From Pseudochrobactrum asaccharolyticum (GTDB lineage: Bacteria > Pseudomonadota > Alphaproteobacteria > Rhizobiales > Rhizobiaceae), in assembly GCF_003314995.1 (NCBI RefSeq), contig NZ_QNRH01000002.1, positions 796,827-860,826 of the forward strand: a DNA stretch of 64,000 nt, read 5' to 3'. Of the stretch, positions 28,446-37,432 are shown in pieces. The notes beneath the pieces were generated by a model. The model was not told the origin of the DNA and made no database searches. It saw nothing but the letters and a program-made list of their open reading frames with translations. The position numbers were made by a program, and so were the translations under genes. The first letter of the stretch is position 1. Every line of letters begins with the position of its first letter.

Positions 28446-29619
28446 GGCTGTCTGCCTTGATGCGACCGGTCACTGTATGAGTAAGTTTACGCAGGCGCTG
28501 GCCTTCCGTATCAAACAGCAAGGCTTTATTCGGCTCAAAGGTCAGATGCACCGGCATATCCGGTTGCAGTTCTGCGACTGAAGCAGGTGTGCTGCGGGCG
28601 GTGAGTAGTTCCTGTGTGCCTGGAGCATGGAGATAGACCAGTGCTTCGGAGCCGAGAAATTCGATACGCGCCACAGTAGCCGAGATTGTTCTTTCTGTAG
28701 GCTTGTCATTAGAGCGGCGGATTTGCAAATCCTCAGGGCGGATAGCCACGCTGAGTGCAGAACCGGCGTGAATATCGACCTGATTTAAAATCGGCTTTCC
28801 GGCAAAATGGATAATACCCTGATCGCTGGCACGGGCATTGAGCACATTGATTTTCGGACTGCCGATGAAGCGGGCAACCTCGATATGGCGCGGATTATTA
28901 TAAATCTCTGCCGGTGTATCGATTTGCAGCAGATGGCCGCCGATCATCACAGCAACACGGTCGGCCATGCTCAGTGCTTCGGACTGGTCATGGGTCACAT
29001 AAAGACTTGGCACACCGGCGCGGCGATGCAGTTCGACAATCTCGGCACGGGTATGCACGCGCAAATTGGCATCGAGGTTGGAGAGCGGCTCATCCATCAG
29101 GAAGACTTGTGGCTGACGCACCATGGCGCGCGCCAGTGCCACACGCTGGCGCTGACCGCCGGACATTTGTGCAGGCTTGCGGTCGAGCAGATGGTCGATT
29201 TTCAGGCTCTGTGCCGTTGCCAGTACTTGTTGCTGAATGGCGGCACGTTTAGCTGCCTGCCCCGGTATCCGGTTGCCGATCAGTGGCAGGCGTTCCATCG
29301 TGCTCAGATCGCGCATGGCGAGAGGCACTGCAATATTCTCACGCGTGGTCAGATGCGGATAGAGTGCATAGGACTGAAATACCATTGCGATATTGCGGTC
29401 GGAGGGATGAGCAGCGGTGATGTTACGCTCACCCAGCCAGATATGCCCCTCATCTGCGTGTTCTAACCCTGCGGCGATACGCAGGATGGTGCTTTTTCCG
29501 CAACCGGAAGGCCCGACCAGTGCAATGAACTCACCGTCTTCGGCTTCAATCGTCACATCTTTAAGAATGTGCTGATCGCCAAAGGATTTGGAAATATTCT
29601 TCAGCGCGAAATGAGCCAT
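28438..29619 (-). CDS. Ugp-like ABC ATPase (UgpC/MalK type)
   Basis: A 393-residue ATPase with Walker A GPSGCGKST, signature MSGGQRQRVALARAM, Walker B VFLMDEPLSNLD and a C-terminal TOBE/regulatory domain (about 240-380). A roughly 25-residue insertion (STMERLPLIGNRIPGQ region) sits after the Q-loop, as in some CUT1 ATPases. Its first base is also the last base of the phosphoesterase stop. Confidence 0.92.
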   Translation of the reverse strand: MAHFALKNISKSFGDQHILKDVTIEAEDGEFIALVGPSGCGKSTILRIAAGLEHADEGHIWLGERNITAAHPSDRNIAMVFQSYALYPHLTTRENIAVPLAMRDLSTMERLPLIGNRIPGQAAKRAAIQQQVLATAQSLKIDHLLDRKPAQMSGGQRQRVALARAMVRQPQVFLMDEPLSNLDANLRVHTRAEIVELHRRAGVPSLYVTHDQSEALSMADRVAVMIGGHLLQIDTPAEIYNNPRHIEVARFIGSPKINVLNARASDQGIIHFAGKPILNQVDIHAGSALSVAIRPEDLQIRRSNDKPTERTISATVARIEFLGSEALVYLHAPGTQELLTARSTPASVAELQPDMPVHLTFEPNKALLFDTEGQRLRKLTHTVTGRIKADSHV

Positions 29620-30467
29620 TATGCCTGCTCCGTTGCATCGGCGCTGGTAATGGCGGCAGTATGGCTCGAAGGATAAACTTCATGCACCACATCATCGAGC
29701 AGATACGGGCGCAGCTGTGTCAGTTCGGTGATCTCACTGTGGACTGTATCACTCAGCGTATGGATCACTGCGCCGACAATACGCTCGCCCGGCAGGTCGC
29801 GTTCCATCGGGCCGACGATAAAGCCGGAGGAAGGCCCCCAGATCAGGGAAATACCCTGATGATGGCCGGCCCATGCGCGGTGCAGGTGACCACTGGCATA
29901 AAGGCGGACATTATACGCGTCGAACAGATCGAGAAGGCGTTTACGATCTTTCGGAGAGGCACCCCAATAGCCGCTGTCACCTTCATCAGGACTATCGACG
30001 AAAAGCGGCTTATGGGCAAAGATAGCTACAGGTTTGCCATAGGCACCGTTCAGCGCCTCTTCCAGCCATTGAAATTGTTCTTCTTCTTCCACATGGCCGC
30101 TGCCGATCAGCAGGCTGTTGAGGCCGATCAGGCGCCAGCCGGACTGGTCATGCAGCCAGCGGTCCGGGCCGACGAGATCGCGCCAGCGCTCCAGACGTTC
30201 ATCATTAACCGGCTGAAGGGAGGAGGGCAGATGGCCGACATCATGATTACCGGGCACACAGAGCACCGGCATATTCAGCTCACCGAGCAAGTCAGCACAG
30301 AAGGTCAGATCATCGTCAAAATCTGCGCCATCAACAGCCAGATCACCGGTATGGATGACGAGATCCGGTTGAACATCTTCCAGCCATTCGACAAGCGGGC
30401 GCCAGTTTTTTGTGAAATGGGCTTTGGACGGGCTGAGATGAGTATCGGTAATCTGAACAATCCGCAT
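29619..30467 (-). CDS. Metallophosphoesterase (class III phosphodiesterase, GpdQ/CpdA-like)
   Basis: A 282-residue binuclear-metal phosphodiesterase with the motifs DTHLS, HTGDLAVDG, PGNHDVGHLP and ASGHLHRAW in canonical order. No signal peptide is visible, so it is probably cytoplasmic. As first gene of the ABC operon it could cleave imported glycerophosphodiesters. Three heptamers spaced 11 bases apart lie about 100 bases upstream. A cyclic-nucleotide phosphodiesterase role cannot be excluded. Confidence 0.85.
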   Translation of the reverse strand: MRIVQITDTHLSPSKAHFTKNWRPLVEWLEDVQPDLVIHTGDLAVDGADFDDDLTFCADLLGELNMPVLCVPGNHDVGHLPSSLQPVNDERLERWRDLVGPDRWLHDQSGWRLIGLNSLLIGSGHVEEEEQFQWLEEALNGAYGKPVAIFAHKPLFVDSPDEGDSGYWGASPKDRKRLLDLFDAYNVRLYASGHLHRAWAGHHQGISLIWGPSSGFIVGPMERDLPGERIVGAVIHTLSDTVHSEITELTQLRPYLLDDVVHEVYPSSHTAAITSADATEQA

Positions 30468-30562
30468 GGATCTGCTCCTTCACAGAGTTTGAAGAGAAGA
30501 TGCGGATGTGTATTTCTAACGGGGGACACAGACCGCCACTGCGCGTTCACTACACTGCGTTG

Positions 30563-30591
30563 GTGACAGACAGACATCAGACCGGTGACAC
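30563..30591 (-). promoter_or_regulatory. PHO-box-like triple direct repeat
   Basis: On the minus strand the heptamers GTGTCAC, CTGATGT and CTGTCAC start exactly 11 bases apart. The PhoB consensus is CTGTCAT units at an 11-base period; the outer two match 5 of 7, rising to 6 of 7 if C is allowed at the last place, and the middle one is weak. They precede the phosphoesterase-ABC operon. Confidence 0.6.
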
Positions 30592-30602
30592 AATTGTAAC
30601 AT

Positions 30603-31082
30603 TCACAATTGCTTATTTTCCACTTTCTTCAGGCTGACCAGAATATCGATTTTGGTAATTGTATAGCCCTCCGGCGCCTGTGGCGCTGGTGAAAGCATGA
30701 GCGGGGCACCGCCGATATCAATCATGCGATCTTCATCCTCGAAATAAAAATGCTGATGGTTACGGGCATTGGTATCAAAGAATGTGCGTTGACCGCTGAC
30801 TGAGATTTTGCGGATCAGACCGGCCTCAGCAAACTGGTTGAGCGTATTATAGACAGTCGCCAGCGACATACTGAAACCATTATGCAGCACGAGCAGATGC
30901 AGATCATCGGCAGAAATATGCTGATGATGTCCGCTGAGCAGAAACTGACCGAGAATGAGGCGTTGTTTGGTCGGGCGCAGGCCGGCTTTCTGTAAAATCG
31001 GCCGGATACGGGACGTATCCTGCATTTGCATCAGGCGTTGTGACCGCAATTGCGCGCGTAAATTTTCAGGCACTTCCAGCAT
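30603..31082 (-). CDS. irr: Irr-type Fur-family regulator
   Basis: A 159-residue winged-helix regulator. GLRPTKQRLILGQFLL and SLATVYNTLNQFAEAGLIRKI form the DNA-binding domain. The dimer domain has TFFDTNARNHQHFYFEDEDRM, matching the Irr pattern, not the HHHDH metal site of classical Fur or Mur. Irr normally senses heme status in Hyphomicrobiales. Here it is divergent from sitABCD, the place usually held by mur, so it may be the main Irr or a second copy with a manganese/iron uptake role. Confidence 0.82.
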   Translation of the reverse strand: MLEVPENLRAQLRSQRLMQMQDTSRIRPILQKAGLRPTKQRLILGQFLLSGHHQHISADDLHLLVLHNGFSMSLATVYNTLNQFAEAGLIRKISVSGQRTFFDTNARNHQHFYFEDEDRMIDIGGAPLMLSPAPQAPEGYTITKIDILVSLKKVENKQL

Positions 31083-31103
31083 GGCACGCTCCGTTATTCT
31101 AGT

Positions 31104-31118
31104 TGCGAATGATTTGCA
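31104..31118. promoter_or_regulatory. Fur-family operator candidate 1 (irr side)
   Basis: Imperfect palindrome TGCGAAT-G-ATTTGCA (6 of 7 arm positions match), 22 bases before the irr start. It resembles manganese-responsive Mur boxes built on TGCAAAT. Confidence 0.5.
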
Positions 31119-31151
31119 CTTGCAAAATTATTACAGATTCTTTACGAAGGG

Positions 31152-31172
31152 TGCAATTGACAATCATTTGCA
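31152..31172. promoter_or_regulatory. Fur-family operator candidate 2 (sitA side)
   Basis: Palindrome with arms TGCAATTGA and TCATTTGCA around CAA; 8 of 9 arm positions match. It lies between irr and sitA and fits a Mur/Fur-type site for a metal-repressed sit promoter. A further TTTGCAAG half-site follows near 31187. Confidence 0.6.
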
Positions 31173-31226
31173 ACTAGGATTTTCTATTTGCAAGAACGAA
31201 ATCTGGTATGGATTGAGGAGTTGAGA

Positions 31227-32147
31227 ATGTTCAGCAAAATGAGGCGCGTGCTGCTGGCCGGTATTATTGGTACGGCTTTTTCTGCCGCGCTTGTCGTGGT
31301 GCCTGCTGCGGCTAAGGAAAAATTCAAGGCAGTGACAACCTTTACGGTGATTGCCGATATTGCACGCAATGTTGCAGGTGATGCCGCGATTGTTGAATCC
31401 ATCACCAAGCCGGACGCGGAAATTCACGATTATCAGCCGACCCCTGGCGATATTATGAAGGCGCAAGGTGCACAGCTGATCTTCTGGAACGGTCTTAATC
31501 TTGAGCGCTGGTTTGAAAAATTCTTCCAGCACCTGAAAGATGTGCCAAGTGTTGTTGTGTCTGAAGGTGTTGAGCCAATGGGCATTACCGAAGGTCCGTA
31601 TAGCGGTAAGCCGAACCCGCATGCCTGGATGTCCCCGTCTGCAGGTATGATTTATGTCGATAATATCCGCGATGCTTTCGTGAAACATGATCCGGAAAAC
31701 GCGGAAATCTATAAAGCCAATGCCGAAGCCTATAAGGCTAAGCTCAAGGCACTGATTGATCCGATCAAGGATGAGCTGAAAGATATTCCGGAAGACAAGC
31801 GCTGGCTGGTTACCAGTGAAGGTGCCTTCAGCTACCTGGCGCGTGATCTCAACCTGAAAGAACTTTATCTCTGGCCGATCAATGCTGACCAGCAGGGTAC
31901 ACCGCAGCAGGTTCGCAAAGTGATTGATGCCGTTCGCAAGAACAATATCACTGTGGTTTTCTCTGAATCCACGATCTCTCCCGCTCCGGCCAAGCAGGTG
32001 GCGTCTGAAACCGGCGCGAATTACGGCGGTGTTCTGTATGTGGATTCACTGTCCGAGCCGGACGGTGCCGTGCCGACCTATCTCGACCTGCTTCGTGTGA
32101 CGACTGACACGATTGCGAAGGGTCTTAAATCCGGAGATGCGAAATAA
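31227..32147 (+). CDS. sitA: Mn/Fe ABC transporter binding protein SitA
   Basis: A 306-residue cluster A-I metal-binding protein with a signal peptide (through VVPAAAKEK). Candidate metal ligands: His in [13 protein letters not shown], His in NPHAWMSP, Glu in [13 protein letters not shown], Asp in the VDSLSEPDG segment. GGAG precedes ATG 31227. This is the first gene of sitABCD; the TAA overlaps the sitB ATG. Confidence 0.93.
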   Translation: MFSKMRRVLLAGIIGTAFSAALVVVPAAAKEKFKAVTTFTVIADIARNVAGDAAIVESITKPDAEIHDYQPTPGDIMKAQGAQLIFWNGLNLERWFEKFFQHLKDVPSVVVSEGVEPMGITEGPYSGKPNPHAWMSPSAGMIYVDNIRDAFVKHDPENAEIYKANAEAYKAKLKALIDPIKDELKDIPEDKRWLVTSEGAFSYLARDLNLKELYLWPINADQQGTPQQVRKVIDAVRKNNITVVFSESTISPAPAKQVASETGANYGGVLYVDSLSEPDGAVPTYLDLLRVTTDTIAKGLKSGDAK

Positions 32148-33040
32148 TGAATGCCCCGCTTAATGCCCGCCCAACGACAGTCCGGTCTCCCGCATCATCC
32201 GATGCGGGAGCAGGGCTTATGGTGAGTGGCGCGACAGTGACCTATCGCAACGGTCATACGGCCCTGCGTGATGCCAGCTTTGAAATTCCGACCGGTACAA
32301 TCACAGCCCTTGTGGGGGTGAACGGTTCCGGTAAATCCACCTTGTTCAAAGCGCTGATGGGCTTTGTGCGGCTGGCAAAAGGCGATATCCGGATTCTCGG
32401 ACTTCCGGTCAAACAGGCACTTAAGAGCAATCTCGTAGCCTATGTTCCGCAGTCGGAAGATGTGGACTGGAATTTTCCGGTTCTCGTTGAAGATGTGGTG
32501 ATGATGGGACGCTATGGCCATATGGGTATGATGCGCCGTGCCAAACAGGCCGATCATCAGGCGGTTACTGATGCGCTGGCGCGCGTGAATATGACGGAGT
32601 ATCGCAAACGCCAGATCGGTGAATTATCCGGCGGTCAGAAAAAACGTGTTTTTCTGGCGCGTGCTTTGGCACAGGACAGTCGGGTCATTCTGCTGGATGA
32701 GCCTTTTACCGGTGTGGACGTTAAAACCGAAGAAGCAATCATCAAGCTGCTGCGTGATCTGCGCGATGAGGGGCGGGTGATGTTTGTCTCGACCCATAAT
32801 CTGGGCAGTGTACCGGAATTCTGTGACCGCACAGTGCTGCTGAACCGCACGGTTCTGGCCTATGGCGACACGGAAACCATCTTTACGCAGGCTAATCTTG
32901 AGAAAACCTTTGGCGGTGTTCTGCGCCATTTCGTGCTCAATGATGCCGATAAAGGCAAAGCGCATCCGGTGAATATTCTGACCGATGATGAGCGGCCGCT
33001 GGTGCTCTATCAGGACAATCACGGTAAGGGAGCAGAGTAA
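32147..33040 (+). CDS. sitB: Mn/Fe ABC transporter ATPase SitB
   Basis: A 297-residue ATPase with Walker [10 protein letters not shown], signature [15 protein letters not shown], Walker [13 protein letters not shown] and His switch VSTHN. It has an extra 25-residue N-terminal segment before the first strand. It overlaps sitA and sitC by one base at TAATG junctions. Confidence 0.93.
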   Translation: MNAPLNARPTTVRSPASSDAGAGLMVSGATVTYRNGHTALRDASFEIPTGTITALVGVNGSGKSTLFKALMGFVRLAKGDIRILGLPVKQALKSNLVAYVPQSEDVDWNFPVLVEDVVMMGRYGHMGMMRRAKQADHQAVTDALARVNMTEYRKRQIGELSGGQKKRVFLARALAQDSRVILLDEPFTGVDVKTEEAIIKLLRDLRDEGRVMFVSTHNLGSVPEFCDRTVLLNRTVLAYGDTETIFTQANLEKTFGGVLRHFVLNDADKGKAHPVNILTDDERPLVLYQDNHGKGAE

Positions 33041-33903
33041 TGGAACTGCTGCTTGAGCCGTTCTCCTATCAATATATGATCAATGCCATGTGGGTTTCGG
33101 CGCTGGTCGGCGGCGTGTGCGCATTCCTGTCCGGCTATCTGATGCTCAAAGGCTGGTCACTGATCGGCGATGCTCTGTCTCACTCCATCGTACCGGGTGT
33201 GGCGGGCGCTTATATGCTCGGTCTGCCTTTTGCGATCGGTGCTTTCTTCTCCGGCGGTCTGGCTGCGGCAGCGATGCTGTTTCTCAATGAGCGTACCAAG
33301 CTGAAAGAAGATGCGATTATCGGTCTGATTTTCACATCCTTCTTTGGTCTTGGCCTGTTTATGGTGTCGCTGAAACCAACCGCAGTCAGCATTCAGACCA
33401 TTGTACTGGGTAATATTCTGGCGATTACACCGGCGGATACGCTGCAACTGGCGATTATCGGTTTTGTATCGCTGGTCGTGCTGCTGTTCATCTGGAAAGA
33501 CCTGATGGTGACTTTCTTTGATGAGAGCCATGCTCGTTCGATCGGCCTGAACCCGACCGTGCTGAAAGTCATTTTCTTCACGCTGCTGTCCGCCTGTACT
33601 GTTGCGGCGATGCAGACAGTGGGCGCGTTTCTGGTGATTTCTATGGTGGTGACACCCGGTGCAACAGCCTATTTGCTGACAGATCGTTTTCCGCGTTTGC
33701 TGACGATTGCTGTGATCATCGGAACGCTCACCAGCTTTACCGGCGCTTATATCAGCTATTTTCTCGATGGCGCGACCGGCGGGATTATTGTTGTGATGCA
33801 GACGCTGATCTTTCTGGCAGCATTTTTCTTCGCACCGAAGCACGGTATGCTGGCCGCAAGACGTCGGGCAGCTGAAACTCTCAAAGCAGAGGTGCAGTCA
33901 TGA
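33040..33903 (+). CDS. sitC: Mn/Fe ABC permease SitC
   Basis: A 287-residue ABC-3 family permease with eight or more membrane helices and the signature LMLKGWSLIGDALSHSIVPG. It is a paralogue of the next gene, together forming the heterodimeric channel. It overlaps sitD by four bases (ATGA). Confidence 0.92.
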   Translation: MELLLEPFSYQYMINAMWVSALVGGVCAFLSGYLMLKGWSLIGDALSHSIVPGVAGAYMLGLPFAIGAFFSGGLAAAAMLFLNERTKLKEDAIIGLIFTSFFGLGLFMVSLKPTAVSIQTIVLGNILAITPADTLQLAIIGFVSLVVLLFIWKDLMVTFFDESHARSIGLNPTVLKVIFFTLLSACTVAAMQTVGAFLVISMVVTPGATAYLLTDRFPRLLTIAVIIGTLTSFTGAYISYFLDGATGGIIVVMQTLIFLAAFFFAPKHGMLAARRRAAETLKAEVQS

Positions 33904-34748
33904 GCCTGTTTGAAACTCTGATGATGCCGTTCCGCTTTGAATTCATGGTCAATGCTATGGTCATTGCCATGCTGATCGCGATACCGGCCGCATTATTATC
34001 GTGTTTTCTGGTGCTTAAGGGCTGGTCGCTGATGGGAGATGCTGTTTCCCATGCGGTGCTGCCGGGTGTGGTGCTGGCCTATATCATCAATATTCCGCTT
34101 GCTATCGGCGCTTTCGTGGCAGGGATGTTCTGTGCACTGGCAACCGGTTTTCTGAAAGAAAACAGCCGGATCAAACAAGATACCATTATGGGCGTTGTCT
34201 TCTCCGGTATGTTTGGCCTCGGATTGGTGATGTATGTGAAGGTGCAGTCTGATGTGCATCTGGATCACATTCTGTTCGGTGACATTCTTGGTATCGGCAA
34301 ACAGGATATGATTGAAACAGCAATCATTGCTGTGATTGTGACTGCACTGCTGGTGCTGAAATGGCGGGATCTGCTGCTACATGCTTTTGATCCCGCGCAG
34401 GCGCGTGCTGTGGGGTTGCCGGTCAGATTGCTGCATTATGGCCTGCTGGCTATCCTCTCGCTGACCATTGTCGGTGCTTTGAAAGCGGTGGGTATCATTC
34501 TGGCAATTGCAATTCTGATTGCACCGGGGGCAATTGCCTTCCTGCTGACGCGTAATTTCAGCTCCATGCTGATTGTTGCGGTGATTGTGGCTGTCGCTTC
34601 GTCGGGACTTGGCGTTTATGTCTCGTTCTTTATCGACAGTGCACCTGCACCAACCATCGTTTTGCTGATGACCTTGGTGTTTATTGCGGCGTTTATTATT
34701 GCGCGCCGTCGTGTTGCCCGTACAGAGAGACAGGTTTTCTCCTCTTAA
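33900..34748 (+). CDS. sitD: Mn/Fe ABC permease SitD
   Basis: A 282-residue ABC-3 permease with FLVLKGWSLMGDAVSHAVLPG matching SitC in the same region. It is the last gene of the sit operon, which ends in a strong hairpin 45 bases further on. Confidence 0.92.
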   Translation: MSLFETLMMPFRFEFMVNAMVIAMLIAIPAALLSCFLVLKGWSLMGDAVSHAVLPGVVLAYIINIPLAIGAFVAGMFCALATGFLKENSRIKQDTIMGVVFSGMFGLGLVMYVKVQSDVHLDHILFGDILGIGKQDMIETAIIAVIVTALLVLKWRDLLLHAFDPAQARAVGLPVRLLHYGLLAILSLTIVGALKAVGIILAIAILIAPGAIAFLLTRNFSSMLIVAVIVAVASSGLGVYVSFFIDSAPAPTIVLLMTLVFIAAFIIARRRVARTERQVFSS

Positions 34749-34792
34749 CTTCATGCCCGAAAACGATTCTCTGTAAGCAAGGCGTCGCGCTG

Positions 34793-34831
34793 AGAGCATT
34801 TCTGATCACAGATCGGAAATGCTCTTTTTTT
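34793..34831 (+). terminator. sitABCD terminator (AGAGC-type hairpin)
   Basis: AGAGCATTTC and GAAATGCTCT arms around a GATC-containing loop, then seven T. Its arms are the same as those of the dispersed intergenic palindromes further right, so a repeat may have been recruited as terminator. Confidence 0.85.
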
Positions 34832-34917
34832 GTGTCATGTTGATTTGCACGAGCATTCAATGCGCCGCGAAATACGGGGCTGACATCGGGAGAAATGAAA
34901 GCTGAAACCAGAAAAGC

Positions 34918-34943
34918 AAAAAGCCGCGCAGTGCGCGGCTTTT
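34918..34943 (-). terminator. Terminator of first tRNA-Gly
   Basis: GCCGCGCA-CTGCGCGGC-type hairpin with a T run on the minus strand, just beyond the tRNA CCA end. Confidence 0.8.
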
Positions 34944-34959
34944 GAAGGCTTAACCAAAC

Positions 34960-35034
34960 TGGAGCGGGCGAAGGGATTCGAACCCTCGACCCCAACCTTG
35001 GCAAGGTTGTGCTCTACCCCTGAGCTACACCCGC
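34960..35034 (-). tRNA. tRNA-Gly(GCC), copy 1
   Basis: 75 bases with CCA encoded. Acceptor GCGGGTG pairs with CGCCCGC; D arm GCTC/GAGC; anticodon stem CAACC/GGTTG with loop TTGCCAA (anticodon GCC); T loop TTCGAAT. A -35-like TTGACA lies at 35068-35073. Confidence 0.97.
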
Positions 35035-35194
35035 TCGCGCCAGTTTGTTGGTTAGGCCTGCGCTATATGTCAAAATCCCAAGTGATTTGCAATAGGGAAA
35101 ATTCAAAATCTGTAATTTTTTTGAAGGCTTTACGACAAAACAGCAACCGGGTTTTGAGGATGTGTCAGTTAAGGGGAAATACAATCAGAAAAGC

Positions 35195-35222
35195 AAAAAG
35201 CCGCGCTGTTGCGCGGCTTTTG
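35195..35222 (-). terminator. Terminator of second tRNA-Gly
   Basis: Near-copy of the hairpin after copy 1: AAAAGCCGCGC arm and its complement, with flanking A/T runs. Confidence 0.8.
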
Positions 35223-35236
35223 AAGTCTAACCAAAC

Positions 35237-35311
35237 TGGAGCGGGCGAAGGGATTCGAACCCTCGACCCCAACCTTGGCAAGGTTGTGCTCTACCCCTGA
35301 GCTACACCCGC
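35237..35311 (-). tRNA. tRNA-Gly(GCC), copy 2
   Basis: Identical in sequence to copy 1 and 277 bases from it. Upstream and downstream flanks are also shared, but the -35-like element here is TTGCCA instead of TTGACA. The tRNA lies upstream of copy 1 in the direction of transcription. Confidence 0.97.
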
Positions 35312-35596
35312 TCGCGCCAGTTTGTTGGTTAGGCCTGCGCTATATGGCAAAAGCTCAGGTGATTTGCAACAGGGAATTTGCAAAAACATCAAACAGTTTT
35401 GTGTATAATTATAAAAATGCACATTACAGGCCGAATTTGTGGTTCTCGGCGCTCTGATATATCGGATCAAGCGGGAGTGAAGACATAAATCCTTGTTATG
35501 ATTCGGATTTAAGCGGGCAGTTTTTTCAAGGATTTTGCATTTAGGGTGGCAGTTTTATAAGAGTGGTATAGTTTTTCATGGAGGAGAAATAAAATA

Positions 35597-36112
35597 ATGC
35601 CGAAAACTGCTGCCGAATTGCATGATTATCTCGCATCATTGGGGATCGAGGTCAAAACAGTGACTCATCCGCCTTTGTTTACCGTTGCTGATTCTCAAAA
35701 TCTGCGTGGGGAGATCGCAGGCGGCCACACCAAAAATCTTTTTCTGAAAGATAAGAAAGACAATTTCTTTCTGGTGACTGTTGAGGAAGATGCAATTGTT
35801 GATCTGAAAACGATTCACACGGTGATTGGCGCGGCCAGCAAAGTTTCTTTCGGTAAGCCGGAAAAGCTGATGGAATATCTGGGGCTGATACCGGGATCGG
35901 TTTCCGTCTTGGGTGCGATTAATGACAGCGAGCATAAAGTCAGCATTATTCTCGATGAGGCTTTGATGCGTCATGAGATTATCAATGCGCATCCGCTGAC
36001 CAATGAAGCGACGACCTCCATTCATTGTGATGATCTGATGCGTTTTCTGAAAGCAACAGGCCATGATGTGCGTATATTGTCTGTCAGCACGGCAGAAGTG
36101 GCTTCTGCCTGA
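35597..36112 (+). CDS. YbaK/ProX-type aminoacyl-tRNA deacylase
   Basis: A 171-residue single-domain editing protein of the YbaK/INS family. HTKNLFLKDKKDNFFLV (catalytic Lys region) and SVSVLGAINDSEHKVSIILDEALM are present. The length and opening (LHDYLASLGIEVKTVTHPPLFTV) fit the PrdX/ProXp-ala group that clears Ala-tRNA(Pro). GGAGG-like GGAGGAG lies 12 bases before the ATG. It stands alone after the tRNA genes. Confidence 0.88.
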   Translation: MPKTAAELHDYLASLGIEVKTVTHPPLFTVADSQNLRGEIAGGHTKNLFLKDKKDNFFLVTVEEDAIVDLKTIHTVIGAASKVSFGKPEKLMEYLGLIPGSVSVLGAINDSEHKVSIILDEALMRHEIINAHPLTNEATTSIHCDDLMRFLKATGHDVRILSVSTAEVASA

Positions 36113-36260
36113 TGCGAGCCTCGAAAGAGGGGTTGAAAGCGTGCATTAAAATGCCGAATTAACATGGCAGAGATATTATATTCTGCCATAATCAATGGCA
36201 GGTGACAGCAGAAGCTTTACAATGTCTGTCATGACAAGACGAGCGGATTAAGGGACGAGA

Positions 36261-37337
36261 ATGAACAGCGGTAACAATCCTTATGGCGGCAATCCTTACG
36301 GGGCCTCTTATGGTCAGGCAGGCGCGCAGGGTAATACCAGCGTAACCTATAATAATGCGGCGTCTGCACCTGAGAGTGCGCCGGCGCAGGATGATGACAA
36401 TTCCGGCTCGCTGTCCGCTTTAGCAGGTTTTGGCAGTTCCGGTGCTGCGGTTGCCGGATTGATTAAAGATACTACGACAGCGGATTTCGCTGCCGATGTT
36501 ATCAATGAATCCCGTAATCAGCCGGTGCTGGTGGATTTTTGGGCGCCGTGGTGCGGCCCGTGCCGTCAGCTGACACCGGTGATTGAAAGCGCTGTGAATG
36601 CAGCGCAGGGCACTGTTAAACTTGTGAAGATGAATATTGACGATCATCCGGTGATTGCCGGACAATTGGGTATTCAGTCTATTCCGGCCGTGATTGCTTT
36701 CGTCAACGGACAGCCTGTTGATGGTTTCATGGGCGCCTTGCCGGAAAGCAAGATCAAAGAATTTATTGATAAGGTTGCCAAAAGCGCCGGTTCGGTCAGT
36801 GGCCCGCAGGCAGCCATTGAAGAAGCTTTGGCGGCTGCACAGGAAATGCAGGCGCATGGCGAGCCGGATCAGGCTGCACAGATTTATGCTGCGGTTTTGC
36901 AAAATGTGCCGGATAATATGACGGCCCTTGCCGGTCTGGCGGGATGCCTGTTTGATCTTGGTGATCTGGAAAAAGCCCGCGAAGTGCTGGCGCGTGTACC
37001 GGAAAAACAGAAAGAAGATCCGGCTATCCGTGCAGTTGAAGCGCGTCTGGCTTTGGCGGAGCAGGTTGCGCATCTCGGTAATCCTGCTGAATTGCAGGCA
37101 CGTTTGAATGCAGATCCGAATGATCATCAGGCGCGCTTTGATCTGGCAATGATTGCCAATGCGCTGGATAAGCGTGAAGAGGCTGCCGACGGGCTGCTGG
37201 CGATTATGAAAGCAGACCGTACATGGAATGACGATGGTGCACGCAAGCAGTTGCTGCAGTTCTTTGAGGCCTGGGGCTTTAAAGATCCGGCCACATTGAG
37301 CGGACGCCGCAAATTGTCGTCGCTCTTGTTTGCTTGA
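36261..37337 (+). CDS. CnoX-like thioredoxin-TPR protein
   Basis: A 358-residue protein: a low-complexity Asn/Gly/Pro/Tyr N-terminus (NPYGG repeats, 1-30) and an acidic linker, a thioredoxin domain with intact active site WCGPC (97-101), and a C-terminal TPR region (about 190-358) ending RRKLSSLLFA. This matches the trxA-like/CnoX (YbbN) chaperedoxin family that protects proteins from oxidative aggregation and hands them to GroEL. Downstream LON-N and Trm112 genes follow on the same strand. Confidence 0.88.
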   Translation: MNSGNNPYGGNPYGASYGQAGAQGNTSVTYNNAASAPESAPAQDDDNSGSLSALAGFGSSGAAVAGLIKDTTTADFAADVINESRNQPVLVDFWAPWCGPCRQLTPVIESAVNAAQGTVKLVKMNIDDHPVIAGQLGIQSIPAVIAFVNGQPVDGFMGALPESKIKEFIDKVAKSAGSVSGPQAAIEEALAAAQEMQAHGEPDQAAQIYAAVLQNVPDNMTALAGLAGCLFDLGDLEKAREVLARVPEKQKEDPAIRAVEARLALAEQVAHLGNPAELQARLNADPNDHQARFDLAMIANALDKREEAADGLLAIMKADRTWNDDGARKQLLQFFEAWGFKDPATLSGRRKLSSLLFA

Positions 37338-37432
37338 GAATGACAGGAGCGATCTCTGACCAGAAAGATCGCTCCGTTTTGATGATATAATGAAGCCGGT
37401 CGGGAAGTCCGGTGTGGATGTGAGGTGAATTT

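Larger units (their letters stand above)
34905..35391. repeat. Tandem duplication of the tRNA-Gly unit
   Basis: Two units of roughly 200 bases (about 34905-35108 and 35182-35391) share terminator, tRNA, promoter region and further upstream words such as GTGATTTGCAA. Divergence is confined to the flanks. Confidence 0.8.

Noticed and set aside
24447..34748. Genomic island made of transporters
   Set aside because: No integrase, att repeats or transposase flank the region, and gene style resembles the rest of the window.
34998..35300. 100-codon frame spanning both tRNA-Gly genes
   Set aside because: It is antisense to two clear tRNAs and lacks protein-like features.
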